64,000 nt of DNA from Syntrophobacterales bacterium (GCA_023512475.1 JAILZL010000006.1:25767-89766), one strand, 5' to 3'; positions 35,114 to 44,466 are shown, counted from the stretch's first letter. Numbers and translations: made by a program. The notes: a model not told the origin generated them from the sequence alone.

Positions 35114-36196
35114 ATGGATGCCCTCCCGGACCTGACCCCGATCTCCCTGGCCGGCACTCCCCCGGAACTGGGCCGGGCCCACGGTCTGCTCCTGGCCCGG
35201 GAGATCCGCCTGCTGCGCCGGGCCTTTTTCCGCTTCCTTTTGCGGGTGGGGATGCTGGTGGCCGCCTGGCCCCTGGCGCTCCTGTTTTATGCCCTGGGCG
35301 GCCGCTTCTGGAGCCAGGTGCCCCCCTCCCTCAAGGAGGAGATGCGGGCCCTGGCCGCCGCCGCGGACCTGGATATGGCCAGCGTGCTCCTCATCAACGT
35401 GCTGGATGATGTGGCCAACGCCCTGCCCCGCTGCTCCGCCCTGGCGGTGACCCCCCGGGCCAGCGCCACCGGCGGCGTGCTGGCGGGCCGCAACCTGGAT
35501 TACCCCCTGTTCCTGGAGGTGCTGCTCCGCCAGCAGCGCCTCTTCCGGGTGAGCCCCGCGGGCGGCGTGCCCTTCCTGTCGGTGGCCTGGCCCGGATATG
35601 TGGGGGTCTGCACCGGCCTGAACCGGGCCGGGGTGGCCCTGAGCCAGCTCACCGCCATGTCCCGGCGCACCACCTTCCGGGGGGTGCCCGCGGCCCTGCG
35701 CTTCCGCCTGGCCCTGGAGCGGGGGGCCCATATCAGCGCCGCGGTCCGGGAGATCCTGGCTCATCCCGCCACCATCGGCAACAACGTGCTCCTGGCCGAT
35801 CCCGCCGGGGCCCTGGTCCTGGAGCTGGCTCCGGGGGCCTGGGCCTGCCGCCGGCCGGTGGCGGGGCTCCTCACCGCCACCAACCATTTCCAGGCGCCGG
35901 AGATGGCTGGCCTCAGGGGGCGCTTTCCCCGGCGCCCGCCCGGCTCCCCCCTCTCCCCCGGGCATTTCACCTTTGCCTACAGCGTGGCCCGGGACCGCCG
36001 TCTTCAGGAACAGGCCGGGGGGCGGAAGCTTTCGCCCCGGGAGATCATGGCCATCCTGGCCGATCCCGGGATCGCCAACCCCGGTACGGTGGTCTCCGCG
36101 GTCTTCGCCCCGGCCGCAGGAACCCTGTGGCTGGCCCGGGGGCACGACACGCCGGTGAGCCGCCACCGGTGGGGGGAGATCCGGGCTCCGTGGTGA
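35114..36196 (+). CDS. C45-type Ntn-hydrolase / acyltransferase-like protein
   Basis: 360 aa from ATG 35114; the ORF opens with TTG 35084 and neither has a strong RBS. It resembles the C45 family (acyl-coenzyme A:6-APA acyltransferase and relatives). Features: HGLLLAREI near the start, one hydrophobic segment (about 40-60), LINVLDDVANALPRCSALAV with the likely self-processing nucleophile Cys near residue 109, then GGVLAGRNLDYP and TNHFQAPEM. Cleavage before Cys would yield two chains. Substrates of such proteins are mostly unknown amides or lipoyl-amides. The 266 bases upstream include a very AT-rich patch (34910-34965). Confidence 0.75.
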   Translation: MDALPDLTPISLAGTPPELGRAHGLLLAREIRLLRRAFFRFLLRVGMLVAAWPLALLFYALGGRFWSQVPPSLKEEMRALAAAADLDMASVLLINVLDDVANALPRCSALAVTPRASATGGVLAGRNLDYPLFLEVLLRQQRLFRVSPAGGVPFLSVAWPGYVGVCTGLNRAGVALSQLTAMSRRTTFRGVPAALRFRLALERGAHISAAVREILAHPATIGNNVLLADPAGALVLELAPGAWACRRPVAGLLTATNHFQAPEMAGLRGRFPRRPPGSPLSPGHFTFAYSVARDRRLQEQAGGRKLSPREIMAILADPGIANPGTVVSAVFAPAAGTLWLARGHDTPVSRHRWGEIRAPW

Positions 36197-36274
36197 CCCG
36201 GGCGGCTTACGGCCGCACCAATCCTGGGCGGGAAGTGTTCTCCGCTTCTTTGCGCCTTCCCCCGTTTTTGTGAA

Positions 36275-36303
36275 TTGACAGCGGCAGCGAGGTGCGTTAC
36301 TAT
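36275..36303 (+). promoter_or_regulatory. Sigma-70 promoter of tRNA-Arg
   Basis: TTGACA (36275-36280), a 17-base spacer and TACTAT (36298-36303), 9 bases before the tRNA 5' end. Confidence 0.8.
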
Positions 36304-36312
36304 ACTGATAGC

Positions 36313-36389
36313 GGGCGATTAGCTCAGGTGGATAGAGCGTTGGTCTCCGGAACCAAAGGTCGGGCGTTCGAGTCGCCCATCGCCCGCCA
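36313..36389 (+). tRNA. tRNA-Arg(CCG)
   Basis: 77 nt. Acceptor GGGCGAT pairs with ATCGCCC; D-arm GCTC/GAGC; anticodon stem TTGGT/ACCAA around loop CTCCGGA, so anticodon CCG reading codon CGG; T-arm GGGCG/CGCCC with TTCGAGT. The discriminator is G and CCA is encoded. It stands alone. CGG is a heavily used Arg codon in this GC-rich window. Confidence 0.97.
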
Positions 36390-36846
36390 TGTTCCGGCAA
36401 TCCCACCTCGGATGCCCTCCCGGGTGGCCCTGAATTTCCCCCCACCCCATTGAGGCGGTCACCCTGGGGCATCTTCCCCTTCCCGCCAGTCAGGGAGCTC
36501 TTATCTTATATCATTGTGGTGTCTCCCCCACCCAAGGGAAGACCGTCAGCTTCCCGGCCGCCGGCCTGAACCTCTCACCCCGGCCTGCCCTGGCTTCCGG
36601 GGGAGAGGGTGCCTGTAAGCTACCGCCCCGCCTGATACCCTCCACCCACTCCCTGGACCCGATGGTGGAAACGGGCGCCGGCCGGGGCCCATGCCCTTTC
36701 CTTGCCGGAACCGGACCGTCAGGTCATCCGCGGTCCGGGGCCCGGTCGGGGGACGGTCAGGTCCTGCCTGAATCCGCCGCCTGCCCGGGGGCCATCGGCC
36801 CGGGTCGGTCCGGCCCCTTGTCCCTGCCCCGGGACGGAAAGACTGC
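36390..36846. other. Intergenic region between tRNA-Arg and mlaE
   Basis: 457 bases, no supported gene. A short AT-rich patch (about 36499-36516, ttatcttatatcattg) may be the promoter of the mla operon. No integrase or att-like repeat of the tRNA 3' end was noticed. Confidence 0.45.
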
Positions 36847-37980
36847 ATGACCGAGCGTGCTGACCTGAAGCTGGCAACGCCCGCGGCGGACACCCTCCAG
36901 GTGATCCTGGCCGGGGACTGGACCCTGGGCGGCGAGCTGCCCGGGACGGCGGAGGTGGAGCGGACCCTGGCGGCCGCCGCCCCGGTGCGCACCGTGACCT
37001 TCGACTCCCGGGGCCTGGGCCATTGGGACACCGGGCTGTTGACCTTCCTCCTCCATCTGGAGCAGGTCTGCACCCGGCACCGGATCCGGCTGGACCGGGA
37101 GGGGCTGCCCCCGGGGGCGAAAAGACTCCTGGAACTGGCCGCGGCGGTGCCGGAGAAGAAGGATGCCCGCCCCCCGGAGGGGCGGGTGTCCTTCTTTGAT
37201 TTTCTGGGCCAGGAAGTGGTGCGCTTCGGTCGCGCCGCGGCGGAGCTGCTGGAGTTCATCGGGGAGGCGACCGTGGCCGTGATCCGGCTGGTCCGGGGCC
37301 GGGCCCGGTTCCGGCGGGCGGATCTTAGCCTCTATATGCAGGCCGCCGGCGTCCAGGCCCTGCCCATCGTCTCCCTCATCTGTTTTCTGGTGGGGCTGAT
37401 CCTGGCCTTCATCGGTGCCATTCAGCTGAAGCTCTTCGGGGCCCAGATTTACGTGGCGGATCTGGTGGGCATCGCCATGGTGCGTCTCATGGCCGCCATC
37501 ATGACCGGCATCGTCATGGCCGGCCGCACCGGGGGCGCCTTTGCGGCCCAGCTGGGCACCATGCAGGTGAACCAGGAGATCGACGCCCTCAAAACCCTGG
37601 GCATCTGTCCCATGGAGTTTCTGGTGCTGCCCCGGATGCTGGCCCTGGCCCTGATGATGCCCCTTTTGTGCCTGTATGCCAACGTGATGGGCATTCTGGG
37701 GGGCATGGTGGTGGGCGTGGGACTGTTGGGTCTGGGCCTGGTCCCCTATTACACCCAGACGGTCCAGGCCGTGGGGCTGTGGAACCTGGGGATCGGGTTG
37801 TTTTCCGGGACGGTCTTCGGGGTGATCGTGGCCCTGGCCGGGTGCATGCGGGGCATGCAATGCGGCCGCAGCGCCGCGGCGGTGGGGGAGGCAGCCACGT
37901 CCGCGGTGGTCACCGCCATTGTGGGCATCATTGTGGCCACCGCGGCCATCACCGTCATCTGCGATGTGCTGGGAATCTGA
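36847..37980 (+). CDS. mlaE: MlaE-family lipid ABC permease fused to an N-terminal STAS domain
   Basis: 377 aa. Residues about 1-95 are a STAS-like domain (VILAGDWTLGGELPG, FDSRGLGHWDTGLLTFLL), the job of separate MlaB in E. coli. Residues about 115-377 are the MlaE permease, with typical SLICFLVGLILAFIGAIQLKLFGA, a long GRTGGAFAAQLGTMQVNQEIDALK loop and the last helices. It moves phospholipid between inner and outer membrane with MlaF and MlaD. It is the first gene of a four-gene operon. Confidence 0.93.
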   Translation: MTERADLKLATPAADTLQVILAGDWTLGGELPGTAEVERTLAAAAPVRTVTFDSRGLGHWDTGLLTFLLHLEQVCTRHRIRLDREGLPPGAKRLLELAAAVPEKKDARPPEGRVSFFDFLGQEVVRFGRAAAELLEFIGEATVAVIRLVRGRARFRRADLSLYMQAAGVQALPIVSLICFLVGLILAFIGAIQLKLFGAQIYVADLVGIAMVRLMAAIMTGIVMAGRTGGAFAAQLGTMQVNQEIDALKTLGICPMEFLVLPRMLALALMMPLLCLYANVMGILGGMVVGVGLLGLGLVPYYTQTVQAVGLWNLGIGLFSGTVFGVIVALAGCMRGMQCGRSAAAVGEAATSAVVTAIVGIIVATAAITVICDVLGI

Positions 37981-37984
37981 GGGC

Positions 37985-38743
37985 ATGACGGCCCAAGACG
38001 CCCATATCACGGTGCGGGATCTCACCATGGCGTATGGCGACTTCGTCCTCATGCGGGACCTGAACTTCACCATCCACCGGGGGGACATCTTCATCATCAT
38101 GGGGGGGAGCGGCTGCGGCAAAAGCACCCTGATGACCGTGCTCGTCGGCCTCAAGGCCCCGGCCAGGGGTCAGGTCCTGTACGGGGACACGGATTTCTGG
38201 GGGGCCGATCAGGAGACCCGGGACCGCCTCCTCCGCCGGGCCGGGGTGATGTACCAGAGCGGGGCGCTGTGGAGTTCCATGACCCTGGCCGAAAATATCG
38301 CCCTGCCCCTGGAGACCTACACCACCCTGCGGCCGGCCCGGATCCGGGAGGTGGTGAAACTGAAACTGGCCCTGGTGGGCCTGGCCGGCTTTGAGGAGTT
38401 CTACCCTGCGGAGATCAGCGGCGGCATGCAGAAGCGGGCCGGGATCGCCCGGGCCATGGCCCTGGATCCGGAGATCCTGTTCTTTGATGAACCCTCCGCC
38501 GGGTTGGATCCGGTGAGCGCCCGGCGCCTGGATGACCTCATCCTGGAGCTCAATGAGAGTCTGGGCACCACCATGGTGGTGGTCACCCATGAGCTGGCCA
38601 GCATCTTTGCCATCGGGACCAACTCCGTCTTTCTGGACGTCTCCCGGCGCACCATGACGGCCACGGGCAACCCCCGAAAGCTCCTTAACGAAACCAAGGA
38701 CCCCGTTGTGCGCCAGTTTCTGACGCGGGGCGAGCAATCCTGA
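37985..38743 (+). CDS. mlaF: MlaF-family lipid ABC ATPase
   Basis: 252 aa from ATG 37985, 4 bases after mlaE. Walker A MGGSGCGKSTL (about 38), Q-loop VMYQSGALWSSMTL (about 91), the signature EISGGMQKRAGIARAMAL (about 141) with the GGM typical of MlaF, and Walker B ILFFDEPSAGLDPV (about 162). It drives the MlaE permease. Confidence 0.95.
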   Translation: MTAQDAHITVRDLTMAYGDFVLMRDLNFTIHRGDIFIIMGGSGCGKSTLMTVLVGLKAPARGQVLYGDTDFWGADQETRDRLLRRAGVMYQSGALWSSMTLAENIALPLETYTTLRPARIREVVKLKLALVGLAGFEEFYPAEISGGMQKRAGIARAMALDPEILFFDEPSAGLDPVSARRLDDLILELNESLGTTMVVVTHELASIFAIGTNSVFLDVSRRTMTATGNPRKLLNETKDPVVRQFLTRGEQS

Positions 38744-38760
38744 GGGCAGGATGAGTGTTC

Positions 38761-39708
38761 ATGGCTAAGCAAGCAAACCGTACCATGATCGGGATTTTTG
38801 TGGTGGCGGCGGTCCTCCTTCTGGCCGCCAGCCTGGTGGTCTTCGGGACCGGCAAATTTTTCAGGAAAACCGTCTCCTGTGTCCTGTACTTCGATGAGTC
38901 CGTCCGGGGCTTAAACGTGGGGGCGCCGGTTCTGTTCCGGGGGGTGCAGATCGGCTCGGTCACCGAGGTCGCCCTGCAGGTGGACCCCGCCAGGCTGGAA
39001 ACCCAGATTCCCATTGTCGTCGAATTTGAGCCGATGAAATTTCAGCTGCAGGAGAAAGACCGGCAGTTCACCCGGGACCCCCGGAAAAACCTCAGCCTGC
39101 TCATCGAGCGGGGCCTGCGGGCCCAGCTCACCATGCAGAGTTTTATCACCGGCCAGCTCCTCATCGAAATCGATTTCCACCCCGGAACCCCGGTGGTGTT
39201 CAAAAGCCGGGACCGGGACCGGATCGAGATCCCCACCATCCCGTCCACCACCGCCCGCATCGCCCGGACCTTTGACAAGCTGGACCTGGAAGGCCTGCAG
39301 AAAAGCCTGGAAGCCACCCTCGCCGGCATCGAACGCTTCGTCAACAGTCCGGAGATGACTGCCACCCTCAAAAGTCTCCAGGACCTGCTGCAGGATACCG
39401 GCAAACTGATTAGGCGGGCGGACAAGCAGGTGGATCCCCTGGCCAATGAGGTCAGGGGTTCCCTCAAGGATATCGGCAAGCTGGCCCGCAATGCCGACGC
39501 CAAGCTGATATCCATGGAAAGCGGCATGGACAAGACCCTGGCTTCGGCCCGGGGGGTGCTCTCCGCGGACGCCCCCCTGATGGTGGAGGTGGAGAACACC
39601 CTGAAGGAGCTGGCCGCCATGAGCCGCTCCTTACGGCTTTTGGCCGACCAACTGGAACAGCAGCCCGAATCCCTGGTGCGCGGCAAAAAGAATCCGGGAG
39701 GCAAATGA
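38761..39708 (+). CDS. mlaD: MlaD-family MCE domain protein
   Basis: 315 aa from ATG 38761 (GTG 38755 also possible). A single N-terminal membrane helix (about 10-30) anchors it. The MCE domain (about 37-125) has the typical YFDESVRGLNVGAPVLFRGV and IGSVTEVAL. After about residue 160 it is helical, with a long amphipathic region (LEGLQKSLEATLAGIERFVN, then RLLADQLEQQP) likely to form the lipid-shuttling extension. It is a periplasmic partner of MlaE/MlaF. Confidence 0.93.
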   Translation: MAKQANRTMIGIFVVAAVLLLAASLVVFGTGKFFRKTVSCVLYFDESVRGLNVGAPVLFRGVQIGSVTEVALQVDPARLETQIPIVVEFEPMKFQLQEKDRQFTRDPRKNLSLLIERGLRAQLTMQSFITGQLLIEIDFHPGTPVVFKSRDRDRIEIPTIPSTTARIARTFDKLDLEGLQKSLEATLAGIERFVNSPEMTATLKSLQDLLQDTGKLIRRADKQVDPLANEVRGSLKDIGKLARNADAKLISMESGMDKTLASARGVLSADAPLMVEVENTLKELAAMSRSLRLLADQLEQQPESLVRGKKNPGGK

Positions 39709-39709
39709 C

Positions 39710-40348
39710 ATGCAGATCCTATCGTATTCCCGGGGAGCCGTGCTCAGCCTGATGGCGCTGCTGGTCTGCGGCTGTCTCGGCCGCAGTGAGACGCCCCGTT
39801 TCTACTCCCTTTCCCCCACCCTGGAGGTGCAGGAATCCTCCCGGGGGAACAACCCCGGCCCTGGTCCGGCGGTGGGACTGGGTCCGGTGCGGGCGGCGGA
39901 CTACCTGGACGACGCCCGGATGATCACCCGAACCGGCGAGCATCAGGTGGTGAAGGCCGAGCAGCACCGCTGGGCCGGCTCCCTCAAAAACAACATCGTG
40001 CACGTGTTGGCGGAAAATCTGGGGACCCAGCTTAACACCGACCGGATCTTTCTCTTTCCGTGGCGTGCCAGCGTGCCTTTGGACTACCAGGTGGTGGTGG
40101 AGATCCTCCGCCTGGACGGCCGCCTGGGTGAGTCCGCCATTCTGGTGGCCCGCTGGAGCGTGCTGGCCGGCCCGGAGAAAAGGCTCCTGCGGGCCCAGCG
40201 CTCCAGCATCACCGAACCTGTGACCGGCGGGGATTATGCCGCCCTGGCCGCGGCCCAGAGCCGGGCCCTGGCCGGCCTCAGCCGGGAGATCGCCCAGGCG
40301 ATCCAGGGGACCTCCGGCCGCCCGGTGGCAGCCGCCGGGAAGCCCTGA
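39710..40348 (+). CDS. PqiC/ABC-type transport auxiliary lipoprotein
   Basis: 212 aa, directly after mlaD (1-base gap). The signal sequence ends in a lipobox-like LLVCGC, then PRFYSLSP, the usual start of PqiC-type (DUF330) proteins. Later: VGLGPVRAADYLDD, FPWRASVPLDYQVVVEILRLDG and ALAGLSREIAQAI. These outer-membrane-facing lipoproteins form the far end of MCE transport systems, so this probably completes the lipid transport path. The best-conserved part of the fold, YQV.V.I..., is present. Confidence 0.85.
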   Translation: MQILSYSRGAVLSLMALLVCGCLGRSETPRFYSLSPTLEVQESSRGNNPGPGPAVGLGPVRAADYLDDARMITRTGEHQVVKAEQHRWAGSLKNNIVHVLAENLGTQLNTDRIFLFPWRASVPLDYQVVVEILRLDGRLGESAILVARWSVLAGPEKRLLRAQRSSITEPVTGGDYAALAAAQSRALAGLSREIAQAIQGTSGRPVAAAGKP

Positions 40349-40379
40349 ACCGCCACCCTCACAGGTGATGGGAAAAGGG

Positions 40380-40441
40380 AATTCGGGGAAGGGGGCCAGT
40401 TGTCACAGGACCCCCTCCCCAACCCCATAAATGGCAGGTTG
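40380..40441 (-). repeat. Dispersed intergenic element, copy E (half copy)
   Basis: The reverse complement reads CCATTTATGGGGTTGGGGAGGGGG... then GGCCCCCTTCCCCGAATTCCC, the right half of the family. It sits in the gap after the mla operon, 28 bases before the next start codon. Confidence 0.7.
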
Positions 40442-40468
40442 AAGAAAACCACAAGGAGAAATGGCAAC

Positions 40469-41719
40469 GTGACGACAATGACGGGTCTTTGGGGCCCCAT
40501 TCTGTGCGCCACCGTGGTTCTGTGTTCCGCCCCGGCCTTCGCGGCCGGCCCCTACGAGACTCCCACCGACAAGCGGGCTTCCGAGGTCCTGCCCGCTGAG
40601 CTGCGCTCCGGCCCGCATTTCACGGTGCAGGAACAGGTCCAGGCGGACGGCTGCATGCTCCGCTTCACCGTGACGTCCGATTACGGCACCTTTGCGGTTA
40701 CCGGCGAATCCGGCCTGCGCAAGCTCATCCGGGAGATCCAGGCCATCGCCGCCCTGAAAGAGATGAGCAAGGGCGAGGCCTTTGCCAAAGGGGTGGGCGG
40801 CAAGGCCCAGGAGACCCTGGAGTTCGGGGCCAACCTGGTCACCGAGCCCGGCCGCACCTTGGCCAGCGTGCCCCAGGGGGTGGCCAAGCTGTTCGACAAC
40901 CTGGCCACGGGCATGCAAAAGCCGGCGGAACCCCGCCGGGACCGCGTCGGGGAACAGCTTCTCAATGTCTCGGAGGCCAAACGCAAGCTCGCCTATGAGC
41001 TGGGGGTGGATGTCTATTCCAGCAACCGGGTGCTTAAGCGGGAACTGGAAAGCCTGAGCAAGGCCCAGGCCCTGGGATCCCTGGGGGTCTCCGCGGCCAT
41101 CCCCTATGGCGGCGGCACCGTGGTAAGCCTGAGCCGCATGTCCCAGACCGCCGGCGAGATCCACCGGCTGCTCCGGGATGAATCCCCCAGCGGCCTGCGC
41201 AATCTCAACGAGCGCAAACTCCAGGCCATGGGGGTGGACCGGGGCATTGCGGAACGCTTCCTCAGCCACACCCCGCTCAGTCCCCGCCACCAGACCATCA
41301 TGGTCGCCAGCCTGGAGAAGCTTGCGGGCGCCCGGGGCCGGGAGGCCGTCGTCCAGTTCGCCTGCCAGGCCCATGACGAGGACTCGGCCACCTTCATGCA
41401 GAACCTGACGGAAATCCTCGCGGCCTATCACCAGACCGTCTCCCCCCTCCGGGAGGTGACCGCCCCCGGCATCATCCTGGCCCGGGCGGCCAACGGCACG
41501 ATCCTCATTCCCTTTCCCCTGGACTACGGCGTCTGGACCCCCCGGGCCGACCGGGTGGTGACAGGCACCCTGGCGGGCTACCGGACCCCTGACGGCCAGC
41601 CCGCCCGCTATGAGTTCTGGGTGACGGGCGCGGTCTCGCCCCTGGCCCGCCGCCAACTGGAGGCCCGGGGAATCACCGTCAAGGAGGGTATGGGCCGCCG
41701 TCTCGCCCTGATGATTTGA
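40469..41719 (+). CDS. Exported protein of unknown function
   Basis: 416 aa from GTG 40469, which has AAGGAG 10 bases upstream; ATG 40478 is the alternative. A signal peptide ends near AFAAGPYE. The body is not low complexity: a beta-type segment (GCMLRFTVTSDYGTFAVTGE), a long helical region (about 80-240), then a stretch with MGVDRGIAERFLSHTPLSPR (about 265) and a C-terminal beta-rich end. Conserved-looking features are LSPRHQTIMVASLEKL and FWVTGAVSPLARRQLEARG. The family was not recognised. It follows the mla operon and precedes another exported protein, so an envelope role is likely. Confidence 0.7.
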   Translation: MTTMTGLWGPILCATVVLCSAPAFAAGPYETPTDKRASEVLPAELRSGPHFTVQEQVQADGCMLRFTVTSDYGTFAVTGESGLRKLIREIQAIAALKEMSKGEAFAKGVGGKAQETLEFGANLVTEPGRTLASVPQGVAKLFDNLATGMQKPAEPRRDRVGEQLLNVSEAKRKLAYELGVDVYSSNRVLKRELESLSKAQALGSLGVSAAIPYGGGTVVSLSRMSQTAGEIHRLLRDESPSGLRNLNERKLQAMGVDRGIAERFLSHTPLSPRHQTIMVASLEKLAGARGREAVVQFACQAHDEDSATFMQNLTEILAAYHQTVSPLREVTAPGIILARAANGTILIPFPLDYGVWTPRADRVVTGTLAGYRTPDGQPARYEFWVTGAVSPLARRQLEARGITVKEGMGRRLALMI

Positions 41720-41871
41720 CACCCGGCCACGCATCCGTCGCGGGAGGCACTCTCGCCCTCCCCTCAGCCGCCCCTCCCGACCCCGGGAAGGGGTGGGCAC
41801 ACGGGCAGAGGCCACAATTCCCCCTTCCTCACCCGGTTTGCTCACCGTCCCTATGAAAGGAGTCGCACATC

Positions 41872-44466
41872 ATGGTCAGTCATCAGCGAACCACAACCCT
41901 GCCTGCTGTGGCCCTGGTCGCCCTGCTAGCCGGGGTTCTTTTCTCCGGCGGCGCCGCCCAGGCAGCCCCGGACCCCTGGCCCAAGCGCTTTGAGCATCCC
42001 CAGGCCACGGTCATCATCTATCAGCCCCAACCGGAGGATATGCAGGACGATAAACTCACGGCCCTGGCGGCGGTGTCGGTCAAGAAAAAGGAATGGAAAC
42101 AGCCGGTCTTCGGCGCCATCTGGCTGGCCGGCCGGGTGGTGACGGACCGGGATACCCGCATGGCCACCATTGATGAGGTCAAGGTCACGGAAGCCAAGTT
42201 TCCCGAGGCCACCCCGGAGCAACTGGCCAAACTGCGCGCCTTTCTCAATGAGGGGATGCAGGGCTGGAGCACCACCATCTCCCTGGACCGGCTGCTGGCG
42301 GCCCTGGCGGTGGTGAAACAGGAGCAGCTGCAGGACGCCGGCCTCAGACACGACCCCCCCGCCATTCTGTTTGCGAGCCACCCCGCGGTCCTGGTGCTCC
42401 TGGATGGGGAGCCCAAACTCCTTCCCATTCCGGAATCCCCCCTCCTGCAGGTGGCCAACACTCCCTTTGTCATGGTCTATCATCCGGAGGACCGCCGCTA
42501 TTATCTCAAAGGCGGGGAGGCCTGGCTGAGCGCCGCCGAGGTGACCGGCCCCTGGCAGGCGGCCGCACCCCTGCCGGCGCCGGTTAAGGCGCTGGCGGAG
42601 CAGATGAAGGCCGCGGCCGCTTCGGGGACCCCTAAGGGGGCCAAGTCGCCGGCCAAAAAGGAGGTGCAGACCACCGCAGGCCGGATGCCGGAGGTGATCG
42701 TCAGCACCGTCCCGGCGGAACTCCTGGTCACGGACGGCGAACCCCAGTTCACCCCCATCAGCGGCACCGGCCTCCTCTTTGTCAGCAATACTGAAAGCAA
42801 TATTTTCATGAACACCGCCTCCCAGGAGTATTTCATCCTTTTGTCCGGCCGCTGGTTCAGGAGCAAGTCCCTGAAGGAAGGGCCATGGTCCTATGTGGCC
42901 CCGAACCAGCTCCCCGGGGACTTCGCCCAAATCCCGCCCGCGTCCGCCAAAGGCTTCATCCGGGTGAATGTGGCGGGCAGCGCCGAAGCCCAGGAGGCGG
43001 TGCTGGACAACCACCTGCCGCAGACGGCGGCCATTGACCGCCGGAAGGCCACCACCCAGGTGAAGTATGCCGGGGCCCCCAGCTTTGCCAAAATCCCCGA
43101 CACCAACCTGGAATACGCGGTGAACACCGGCAAGAGCGTGTTCAAGGAAGGCACCACCTACTATGCGGTGGATCAGGGGGTCTGGTATGAGGCGACGTCG
43201 CCCACCGGGCCGTGGCGGGTGTGCGTCAATCCGCCCCCGGAGGTGAACAGGATTCCCCCCAGCAACCCCCATTATGCCGCCAAGTATGTGAAGGTCTACG
43301 AGGCCACCGAGGATGTGGCCTATGTGGGCTACACCCCAGGCTACACCGGCTCCTATGTGGACAACGGGACCGTGGTGTACGGCACCGGATACACCTATCC
43401 GGCCTATACCAGTGCCGAGGCCTATATTCCGCCCCCGGCGCCGCCCACCTACGGTTATGCCGCCACCTATGACCCCTACGCCTCCACCTGGGGTTACCAG
43501 CCTTCCTATTACAACCCCTACACCTGGCTGGCCCCCGGCCTGGTGGGCTTCGGCGCCGGCATGCTCACCGGTTATGCCATCTGGGGCAGCGACCGCTACT
43601 ACGGCAGCGGCTGGTGGGGCAGCGGGGGGTACAACTACAACAACGTCAATATCAACCATAATTACCTCAACAACCGGACCTGGAATGCGGGAGACCGCTG
43701 GGCCGGAGCGCGGCCCGGCACCGGCACCGGCGCCGTGGGGATCCGGCCGGGGGTGGGGGCGCGACCCACTCCCTACCGCAACAATATCTACAACCGGCCC
43801 GGCACGCAGAACCTGCTGGCCTCCCGGCCCGGCGGCCCCGCCACCCGGCCGGCGAGTGCGGTGGCCGGGGCCCGGACCGGACCGGCAGGGGACCGGATGG
43901 CGGCCCGGCCGGGGCAGGGAACCGGCCGGCCCGGGGAGCGCCCGGCGGCCCGTCCGGCCCCACCCGCGGTCAAGCCGGCCGGCGGCAAAAACAATGTGGT
44001 GGCCGACCGCAATGGCAATGTCTACCGGCGGGACAACCAGGGGAACCTGCAGCAGCGCCAGGGGAATCAGTGGAGCCCGGCCGGAGGCGAGCGGCCCGGA
44101 GCCGGAGCCCGGACGGAGGCCCGGCCGGCCGCCCGGCCCAGCCCACCGACGGCGCGGCCCTCGGACCTCACGCAGCGGGGACCCCGACCGGAGACCCGAC
44201 CCCAGCCCCGGGCTGAGGCCCCCCGGCCCAGCCCTCGGCCGGATATGGACGCCAGCCGCCTCAACCGGGAATTTCAGGCCCGGGATCGGGGCGAAGCCCG
44301 CACCCAGCAGTTCCAGCGGGCCCAGAGTTCCCCGGCCTTTGGCGGAGGCGGCGGTTTCAGCCGGCCGGGCGGCGGGGGCGGCGGTTTCCAGGGCGGAGGC
44401 GGCGGACGCGGCGGTTTCCAGGGCGGAGGCGGCGGACGCGGCGGCGGACGCGGCGGCCGGCGCTAA
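41872..44466 (+). CDS. Large exported protein: three aromatic GPW modules, Tyr-rich core, Pro/Arg/Gly-rich tail
   Basis: 864 aa. A signal peptide (about 1-31, ending AAQAAPD) is followed by a globular region with three related modules, each with a Y/F-Y-W pattern closing in GPW: RRYYLKGGEAWLS..GPW (about 215), EYFILLSGRWFRS..GPW (about 325) and TTYYAVDQGVWYEA..GPW (about 430). Residues about 475-610 are Tyr/Gly/Pro-rich (YVGYTPGYTGSYV, YNYNNVNINHNYLNNR). From about 620 to the end it is Arg/Pro/Gly low complexity, closing in Gly-rich repeats. It is probably a surface or periplasmic scaffold; no enzyme motif. The same module occurs once in the small protein at 2526. Confidence 0.8.
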   Translation: MVSHQRTTTLPAVALVALLAGVLFSGGAAQAAPDPWPKRFEHPQATVIIYQPQPEDMQDDKLTALAAVSVKKKEWKQPVFGAIWLAGRVVTDRDTRMATIDEVKVTEAKFPEATPEQLAKLRAFLNEGMQGWSTTISLDRLLAALAVVKQEQLQDAGLRHDPPAILFASHPAVLVLLDGEPKLLPIPESPLLQVANTPFVMVYHPEDRRYYLKGGEAWLSAAEVTGPWQAAAPLPAPVKALAEQMKAAAASGTPKGAKSPAKKEVQTTAGRMPEVIVSTVPAELLVTDGEPQFTPISGTGLLFVSNTESNIFMNTASQEYFILLSGRWFRSKSLKEGPWSYVAPNQLPGDFAQIPPASAKGFIRVNVAGSAEAQEAVLDNHLPQTAAIDRRKATTQVKYAGAPSFAKIPDTNLEYAVNTGKSVFKEGTTYYAVDQGVWYEATSPTGPWRVCVNPPPEVNRIPPSNPHYAAKYVKVYEATEDVAYVGYTPGYTGSYVDNGTVVYGTGYTYPAYTSAEAYIPPPAPPTYGYAATYDPYASTWGYQPSYYNPYTWLAPGLVGFGAGMLTGYAIWGSDRYYGSGWWGSGGYNYNNVNINHNYLNNRTWNAGDRWAGARPGTGTGAVGIRPGVGARPTPYRNNIYNRPGTQNLLASRPGGPATRPASAVAGARTGPAGDRMAARPGQGTGRPGERPAARPAPPAVKPAGGKNNVVADRNGNVYRRDNQGNLQQRQGNQWSPAGGERPGAGARTEARPAARPSPPTARPSDLTQRGPRPETRPQPRAEAPRPSPRPDMDASRLNREFQARDRGEARTQQFQRAQSSPAFGGGGGFSRPGGGGGGFQGGGGGRGGFQGGGGGRGGGRGGRR
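44381..44440 (+). repeat. Perfect 30-bp tandem duplication in the Gly-rich tail
   Basis: Two exact copies of a 30-base unit (44381-44410 and 44411-44440) that begins GCGGTTTCCAGGGCGGAGGC, encoding a GGFQGGGGGR-type repeat. In frame, so copy number can vary without breaking the gene. Confidence 0.9.

Noticed and set aside
36313-36846. Genomic-island insertion at tRNA-Arg
   Set aside because: No integrase and no repeat of the tRNA 3' end was seen; downstream genes are core envelope functions.
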